Below, piece after piece: positions 62,901 through 64,000 of a DNA stretch of 64,000 nt. Under the pieces are notes generated by a model, which was not told the DNA's origin, searched no databases, and worked only from the letters and a program-made list of their open reading frames with translations. Both the position numbers and the translations under genes were made by a program. The stretch is taken from the NCBI RefSeq assembly GCF_902859855.1, contig NZ_CADIKH010000028.1:1-64000 (forward strand), written 5' to 3'. The first letter of the stretch is position 1. Every line of letters starts with the position of its first letter. This DNA is from Paraburkholderia humisilvae (GTDB taxonomy: Bacteria > Pseudomonadota > Gammaproteobacteria > Burkholderiales > Burkholderiaceae).

Positions 62901-64000
62901 ACCGATTTGACGACGAACGCGGCACGGCACGCCATCGCCTCGCGACCGGTCTGCAACGTAAACGCGATATCGGCAATGTCGAGCGCTGCGCCGGCGTGTT
63001 CGAGGAACCCGGCGAGCCGCGCCGCGTAAGCGCGAAGGCTATCGAGCGTGCGAGCCGACAGCGGCACGAGCACCGGCCGACTGGAGCGCTTCGCGCGCAC
63101 GCGCTTTTGCTGCGGATACTGTTCGAGCACGACGAACGCATTCGTGCCGCCGACGCCGAGGCTGTTCACGCCGGCACGGCGCGGTGCGTTGTCCGACTGC
63201 CACGTCACCAGTTCGCTGTCGATCCGGAACGGCGTGTTCTCGAAACGGATGCGCGGATTCGGCGCCGTGTAGTGAGTCGCGGGTGGAATCACGCCGTGCT
63301 TGACCGCGAGCGCGGCCTTGATCAGGCCAATCACGCCGGCGGCGGCCTCGGCATGGCCGACGTTGGCCTTCACCGCGCCGAGCACACAGAAGCCGCGGCG
63401 ATCGGTGTCTTCGCGGAACGCAGCCGACAGTGCCTTCACCTCCTCCGGGTCGCCCATCGCGGTGCCGGTGCCGTGCGCCTCGACGAAGCCTAACGAGCCG
63501 GCATCGACGCCGGCGTTCGCGAGCGCCGCGCGGACGCAGGCGATCTGGCCTCTCGCGCTGCTCGCCGTGTAGCTCATCTTGCCCTTGCCGTCGTTGCCGA
63601 TCGCCGAGCCCTTGATCACCGCGTAGATATGGTCGCCGTCGCGTTCGGCTTCCTCGAGCCGCTTCAGCAGCACGAGTCCCAGCCCGCTGCCGAACACGAC
63701 GCCGTCGGCGGCCACGTCGAACGGCCGCAGCCGGCCGCTGCGCGAGAAGATGTAGCCCTCGCGGTACACATAGCCATGCTCGTGCGGCACACGCACGGTG
63801 ACGCCTCCCGCGAGCGCCATCTCACACTCGCCGTTCAGGAGGCTCGTCCGCGCGAGATGCAGCGCCACAAGCGAGGTCGAGCACGCGGTCTGCACCGTTA
63901 CGCTCGGCCCCGTCAGGTTCAGCTTGTACGACAGGATGGTCGCGAGAAAATCCTTGTCGTTGCCGATGTGGGTCGCCCCAGCGGTGATACGATCGAAACG
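48146..64000 (-). CDS. PKS-A: trans-AT polyketide synthase, modules m1 to m4 (part), 5' end outside window
   Basis: The frame stays open to the window edge. Residues here are counted from the codon at 63893-63895, two codons before the active-site Ala-Cys; 35 more residues lie upstream in the window. Order: KS to ~265 (Cys5, His141); DH 410-690 (His440, Asp610); KR 720-1110 (Tyr1042, Asn1046); ACP Ser1213; KS 1307-1742 (Cys1482, His1617, His1657); dead DH 1924-2160; crotonase-fold domains at about 2255-2450, 2485-2690 and 2722-2968; ACP Ser3037 with Trp3043; KS 3144-3575 (Cys3313, His3448, His3488); ACP Ser3832 and ACP Ser3948, each with Trp at +6; DH-like 4010-4290; KS 4324-4755 (Cys4494, His4629, His4669); DH 4933-5215 (His4964, Asp5134); C-terminal docking segment 5217-5249 (LPILERVLNNNLSFDQAAEL). 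No AT domain. Confidence 0.95.
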   Translation of the reverse strand, partial: RFDRITAGATHIGNDKDFLATILSYKLNLTGPSVTVQTACSTSLVALHLARTSLLNGECEMALAGGVTVRVPHEHGYVYREGYIFSRSGRLRPFDVAADGVVFGSGLGLVLLKRLEEAERDGDHIYAVIKGSAIGNDGKGKMSYTASSARGQIACVRAALANAGVDAGSLGFVEAHGTGTAMGDPEEVKALSAAFREDTDRRGFCVLGAVKANVGHAEAAAGVIGLIKAALAVKHGVIPPATHYTAPNPRIRFENTPFRIDSELVTWQSDNAPRRAGVNSLGVGGTNAFVVLEQYPQQKRVRAKRSSRPVLVPLSARTLDSLRAYAARLAGFLEHAGAALDIADIAFTLQTGREAMACRAAFVVKSVEQLRGALLAYVERGEIAAPDANDQTGALAAAWTAGETVDWRERPRDAKTRRVSLPTYVFAKERCWIDEMPVAPASSMLHPLLHGNTSDLHEHRYSSMFGGDEIFLRDHLLVTPDDGNGAATARRILPGAAYLEIARAAFERSGHVPQAGRVAALRDIVWLQPLEVSAPTRVDIALIPGRDDIAFEVFGADSAVFCQGHIGWSDETGDALPAVDEAAAEVWGAERVYAVFASMGLRYGPAFRVIRTLSIGDGAARARVSLPDSVRAGAQEFGLHPGLLDGALQTATALLVDLGDPPGQPVVPFALDAVRLLAACPADIEVRVRFAGQRPAHGRLAKLDIDLCDLDGKVCVQLRGFAARGFASAPHDVLLATETWEAAAAHGDARTTSGQERRIVLCGLPQVDTAAFASLPASAGAPVATTHLPMLEGVDIAARYTQLSLDVFGVLQSMLRDKPASDTLVQFVVPASADNRLFAGLSGLLKTTRAENPLLAAQLIFADGTTDGATLAAWLAEDANAPDQTLIDRTGSARRVAQWRLLDDARQAAQSDPFGAGGPYRAGGVYVITGGLGGLGALFAHDIARRAASARIVVTGRAPQDDEAVAERANALFAELRASGGEPVYRQMLLDDAEQVRGAVSGILRDHGRIDGVFHCAGMTGDAFLLNKPVDTFRAVLAPKVAGTLNLHEALSDADPDFVVLFSSLSSALGNLGQGDYAAANGFMDRFAAYRNALVAAGQCRGRTLTIRWPLWRDGGMQLDADGRAQLERTTGIRPMSSATGLRMFERILAGGPDQTLVMEGEPAAMRRALGCAAPAAGGLGAAEATPASNTADTPDTCSVTSAASPETPEAFAKRTEAWLGAQLAARLKLPAERVEPGAALEDYGIDSIVALDLTRILEKTFGPLSKTLFFEYLNLGDLAAYFVRAHGATLAALFAASTPGASTAPGDATASARAKTTAAHVTSLRANRAAVRSGRGAPGDAIAIVGVSGRYPGARSIDAFWDVLRDGRDCIVEVPEDRWNWRDYYSEDRSQPGAHYSKWGGFIEDVDRFDARFFNVSPIEAQRLDPQERLFLEHAWHAIEDAGYTRAQLQIPHGDGLPGRVGVYAGAMYNEYQLLGAEASLAGRRAGFASNPASIANRVSYFLNLHGPSMVVDTMCSSSLTAIHVACQDLRLGRTALALAGGVNVTIHPNKYLMLSAGQFISGDGHCQSFGEGGDGYIPGEGVGVVVLKRLADATRDGDRIYAVIRGTALSHGGKTNGYTVPNPHAQANAIRDAFDDAGVDPRHVSYIEAHGTGTKLGDPIEVAALTGVFRERTADTAFCAIGSVKSNIGHGEAAAGIAGLTKVLLQMRHRQLVPSLHSSTLNQHIDFDATPFVVNQALRGWDAPVVDGRALPRIAGISSFGAGGSNAHLIVEEYVAPQAVAQTPATVLVPLSARTPEQLKEKARDLLAMLRDPASSVSLASVAYTLQVGREAMAERVGVLANSLETLRERLQAFVDGAADGTGGVSVHRGTVRGAPTIPATASASQAGPDMGDNELARVLDAWVAGHPIDWRRLYRVAPALISLPAYPFARQRYWFDVAADAATLRRHAVQVGRRASHPLLQRNTSDFDGQRFTSSFDGDEFFLTGEPGARALSAAATVEMARAAFDASLPGSRTAGVIELRGIAWARPGVATDAHSLAIALFDQHGDAARFEIHRTGADDETVHCQGEAAWVHVAAPARLDLAALRAAADEAQALVPLQLPVEMDAGRADYVLHPALVADALRVAAALADTQAQPSALATARIVLPGVQPEFAWIRPTADVQGAFDSAFDIDLCDRDGNPCLQLRGLRYPVAASVAQSRSSAVVLRVPAAPAPAVRRRVPIAAAAPAGIAQTTITQASLSRSRGVTLSAPAVFASTSVATEVLRKPVFAPGHAGADAYFGPNANHAQVKLFDDGDGVYTIELDTSELAPQCIESLLAALRAAEAASDLKVLMLKGGDVFLSGARDAHADAIALGLYRALAAFPYPTIAAMRGDARGAGFLVGALCDFMICGEAARYGFTMPDAQLFPNQIRALFDKRFGRRCAAGLLYLDPLVSGSRLRQMGWGGQLAAAGDVEALAQAFAVDLAGKSRLALRLLKQELARSMLGAVETLHAAVQTRSMTPSADAASIAPPDTAAFTQLRLQHDAPGALTITLCAAHREFDPHALAVELAQVRAALASAATAAAPRCIVLASEHPDFAPLGASDRDLTAVLALHEALRAFAQPLIAVLDRGASGAAWFTALGADLCLYADDGRYSVDGLLADPVLASRAVGAFARHFDTASMKWLMASDEQTGASLQQSFGAAWVTARERALADALELADALAAWPGDALAALKGGEPDEAAPELPVRPAEAALPERAQADAAQSAPLGPVALGSDVVTAIAHPDGVLEITMADRDARNMFSDALSRDLMRAFEYIAASRAYKIVVLTGYDQYFSAGGTRDTLIAIHSGRARFTDNPLFRLPLDCAIPVIAAMQGHGIGAGWSLGMFADLALFSEASRYRSPYMNYGFTPGAGATLVFPYTVGHDLARESLLSAREYSGAELAARGVAQPVLARDRVRDTALALASRLASASRTTLVALKQQWASSLRQQIDAALAHELAMHSETFVGQADTLARIEQGFAEVPAVQPAQNAPATRHADPAPSAGPAPEPAADLRAIAARLRELLAHELRMSEHEIGEDEPFVSLGLDSITGVTWIRRINELYGTDIEAVKVYSYPTLAQLAQHVASEVRARIGQAPAADTNTGANAGAAAALARKGNANAEPRGDERAAFGPAPLRSWRKRGSGRASARAAQRDTPAIAVIGMAGRFAHANSLDQFWRNIAAGHDAIDEVARERWDVARYYQPGEVAPGKTISRWLGALDGHDRFDAGFFRISPREARAMDPQQRVFLETCWHGIEHAGYDPKSLGGTRCGVFVGCAAGDYHQLSPREQLSGPGFTGSAPSILAARIAYLLDLQGPSLAIDTACSSSLVAIANACDSLVAGASDLALAGGVTVLSGPAMHIMTSQMGMLSPHGRCYTFDDRADGIALGEGVGVVVLKRLADAERDGDCIYGVVQGWGVNQDGRTNGITAPNAEAQARLQQEVYERFGIDPASIGLVEAHGTGTALGDPIEVAALKASFAKHTRRTNYCAIGSVKSNIGHCLSAAGVSGFIKALLAIGQRQLPPAAHFRQLNRHIRLQDSPFYVNDTLRPWPADGDAPRRAAINSFGFSGTNAHAVIAEYRGRADHAAPREDALVPLSASTPAALVQKARDLLEWLDTEPARDGDFTRVAHTLQTGREPMSERVAIIASSRDDLRAKLATFVAHKDGGNGSSARIHRGDVAANRDTLRELNDDADFRAMIGKWITQRALSRLADLWSKGLDLDWVRFYPDGAPRRIGLPLYPFARERHWLSADDAPRGAPGDLRPAANGAGVDIDQSGPDASEAASAFVSAPAGAPASMTADTVPVMSIASLREHLRTSLAEVLLVNALDIAIDKPFIELGLDSILGVEWVKAINAQLEVQLAATHVYDYPTLDSLAAHLHAMLAERVGPAAREGQGGVSATPAPRPQASRAATGSTRDPAARSIETVKQHLRVSLAQALLMQPADIDVKRSFTELGLDSIIGVEWVNALNSQYPLALTAMRIYDYPNVEALAAFIAGQLPAAPASGRRAASGAIAFAPKDTSPYCDLAYYGAAYDGDFDADGECAVRFRLSPESDVSLREHVVFGEHLLPTDAYIELAYSAFRTYFDAGSVRIEHISIVSPLLGRKGEDCHVQVVFRRNGDALQFFVRSGPSTDRCGERLHMQGFIVAAPGDGNEPPRHVAPATFEIEQRLARAEIPTNTGSFYAPLESLAFGASHASADIRPATYARAFLIGPFPLYGGLCTVINHAAWLIGTRYGASGDQFLPHRIGAIVAHRPLDGRAYRCDARVRALERDVAEFDFELVDETGMLALSVEAISLRRVAEHTLRAQSAPRHDAPQTALQAAPARRRGTEAGKVAVIGMACRFPQSPDADAFWRNLAGGIDCVSEIPAERWPHDADWFHTDPRHAGTSYSRWAGLLDRIDAFDPLFFGISPAEAELIDPQQRIFLEECWKAIENAGYAPGALSGSACGVYVGCANGDYARVLRHAGQDTAGAAFMGTSSAILAARIAYLLNLKGPAVAVDTACSSSMVALHLACESIRNGENEIALTGGVNVLATPLGHILTSQVGMLSPDGRCAPFDSSANGIVFSEGCGVLLLKSLSNALADNDEILGVIEASGTNQDGRTNGITAPSSTAQERLLREVYGRFGVDARRIQYVEAHGTGTPLGDPIEVAALVAAFGAHGAAEGQCALGSVKGNIGHAGFAAGIAGIIKVLLSIRHGKLAPSIHYRTPNPHIELAASPFFVNTELRDWDSDGARRAAVSSFGFSGTNAHVVIAGHAGTGDVPRRMPAATAAPHALPLSARGEAQLREKVAALLAYLSDAKEAVDLERVAYTLQVGRDAMTYRAGFVAASAGQLAGQLRMYLDGARGEAGIHHGPATRDADAQDLFADDDLRRLVGDWLVHRNFPKLMNLWVRGVEVDWQALYADDRPRRLALPTYPFARERCWASGEEQPRRGAAAPAGTVLHPLLHRNSSDLDGQRYTSCFGGRERVLAEHRVNGAPVLAAAAYLEMVRAALADAMPGGLDGLCVQLRHVVWEQPLAVSSERSVTIDLYDEDDIGGDSLGFQVESVADDGSTTVHCHGQCFAAHEPAPQPLDLVGLRERMRGEGLEPASLYARFAELGLDYGPAYRSVVALHQGNGEALVELRMPTDETLRDCVLHPGVVDGALQGTIALAMAGGSRPVLPFALEALDVISRCGSRMVAWVRYTAGNAPLPDALVKIDIDLCDSDGTVCARMRGFSSRPMASSTRQRDADLLPILERVLNNNLSFDQAAELTRLQS
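51026..54466 (-). other. Module m3: KS-ACP(W)-ACP(W)-DH', tandem-ACP beta-branch module
   Basis: The two ACPs (51911-52504) read LGLDSILGVEWV and LGLDSIIGVEWV, both with the Trp flag. Doubled beta-branch ACPs are known to raise branching flux. There is no ECH in cis, so the free ECH1/ECH2 must act. The last domain (51026-51868) keeps HxxxGxxxxP (His4050, Gly4054, Pro4059), but the Asp block is replaced by PLYGGLCTVINHA. It may isomerise a double bond or be inactive. Confidence 0.8.
54656..59977 (-). other. Module m2: KS-DH*-ECH*-ECH*-ECH-ACP(W), beta-branch module
   Basis: There is no KR, so a beta-keto group remains for HMG synthase. The DH (57416-58126) has lost both catalytic residues: the His region reads FFLTGEPGARALSAA, and the Asp block reads HPALVADALR. 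Three crotonase-fold units follow (57133-56546, 56443-55826, 55732-54992). Only the third has the full ECH2 signature (MQGHGIGAGW, GFTPGAGAT). The ACP has Trp six residues after Ser3037, the known beta-branch flag. Confidence 0.82.
60118..64000 (-). other. Module m1: KS-DH-KR-ACP (KS partial)
   Basis: A full reductive set for an alpha,beta-double bond. The DH has His440 and the HPGLLDGALQ block with Asp610; the loop between His and the LPG block is longer than usual. The KS is unlike the other nine: ACSTS at the active site, GYVYREGYIF and GSAIGNDGKGKMSYTA downstream. These features recall KS domains that follow NRPS or other unusual starter modules. Confidence 0.8.

Noticed and set aside
18894..64000. 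Assignment to bongkrekic acid or another known Burkholderia polyketide
   Set aside because: The domain order as read (two triple-crotonase modules, one tandem-ACP branch module, one cMT, no O-methyltransferase and no TE in view) does not match what I know of those pathways, and I cannot run a comparison.
1..64000. CRISPR array, rRNA operon or plasmid/phage origin
   Set aside because: No regularly spaced repeats, rRNA sequence or iteron clusters were seen on reading through the window.

Overview
This window looks like a GC-rich betaproteobacterial chromosome, most likely Burkholderia sensu lato. The reasons are the strong GC3 bias, the tRNA-Cys-like gene, an AraC regulator of the HrpB/BsaN kind and the style of the polyketide genes. 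I cannot assign a species from sequence alone. The window has two unlike parts: a patchy accessory flank (1 to about 10.1 kb) and a large trans-AT polyketide synthase (trans-AT PKS) cluster (about 10.3 to 64 kb) that runs off the right edge.

Left flank. It holds a 22-bp perfect inverted repeat (121-198), a Rho-independent terminator (920-949), a frameshifted gene remnant (948-1272), and a complete AbiEi/AbiEii type IV toxin-antitoxin pair with two palindromic operators around its promoter. Next come the 3' half of a tRNA-Gly(CCC) and a decayed tyrosine recombinase, which together mark an old integration site. They are followed by a divergent LysR regulator / secreted SGNH-hydrolase pair, the C-terminal scrap of an IS110-type transposase, a HrpB-like AraC regulator, and an AT-rich gene-free stretch with a tRNA-Cys gene at its right end.

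PKS cluster. On the plus strand are a small unknown gene (10305) and an AT-like protein of the PksD/PedC acyl-hydrolase type (10729). Everything from 11725 to 64000 is on the minus strand, so it is transcribed right to left. In transcription order: three giant PKS genes (PKS-A 64000-48146, 5' end outside the window; PKS-B; PKS-C), a PksB/BaeB-like metallo-beta-lactamase-fold hydrolase, a complete beta-branching (HMGS) cassette (HMG synthase, ECH1, ECH2, donor ACP, Ser-type decarboxylating KS), a discrete malonyl AT with an unusual C-terminal extension, and an Sfp-type phosphopantetheinyl transferase. Many junctions overlap by 4-14 bp, which indicates a translationally coupled operon.

Assembly line. 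None of the three megasynthases has an AT domain. I count ten KS domains, all with a Cys-His-His triad: m1 KS-DH-KR-ACP; m2 KS-DH*-ECH*-ECH*-ECH-ACP(W); m3 KS-ACP(W)-ACP(W)-DH'; m4 KS-DH//KR-ACP; m5 KS-DH*-ECH*-ECH*-ECH-ACP(W); m6 KS-DH*-KR-cMT-ACP; m7 KS//DH-KR-ACP; m8 KS-DH-KR-ACP; m9 KS-KR-ACP; m10 KS-DH with no carrier and no thioesterase. Asterisks mark domains lacking catalytic residues, '//' marks protein boundaries, and (W) marks the Trp flag of beta-branch ACPs. Read colinearly this gives an unsaturated chain with three beta-branches (m2, m3, m5), one alpha-methyl/beta-hydroxy unit (m6) and a polyene end. I do not recognise a known compound with this order.

The most unusual part is the twice-used module with a dead DH followed by three consecutive crotonase-fold domains, of which only the last looks like a full ECH2 decarboxylase. 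The tandem-ACP module with an atypical DH and the assembly line that stops at KS-DH without ACP or TE are also worth checking.
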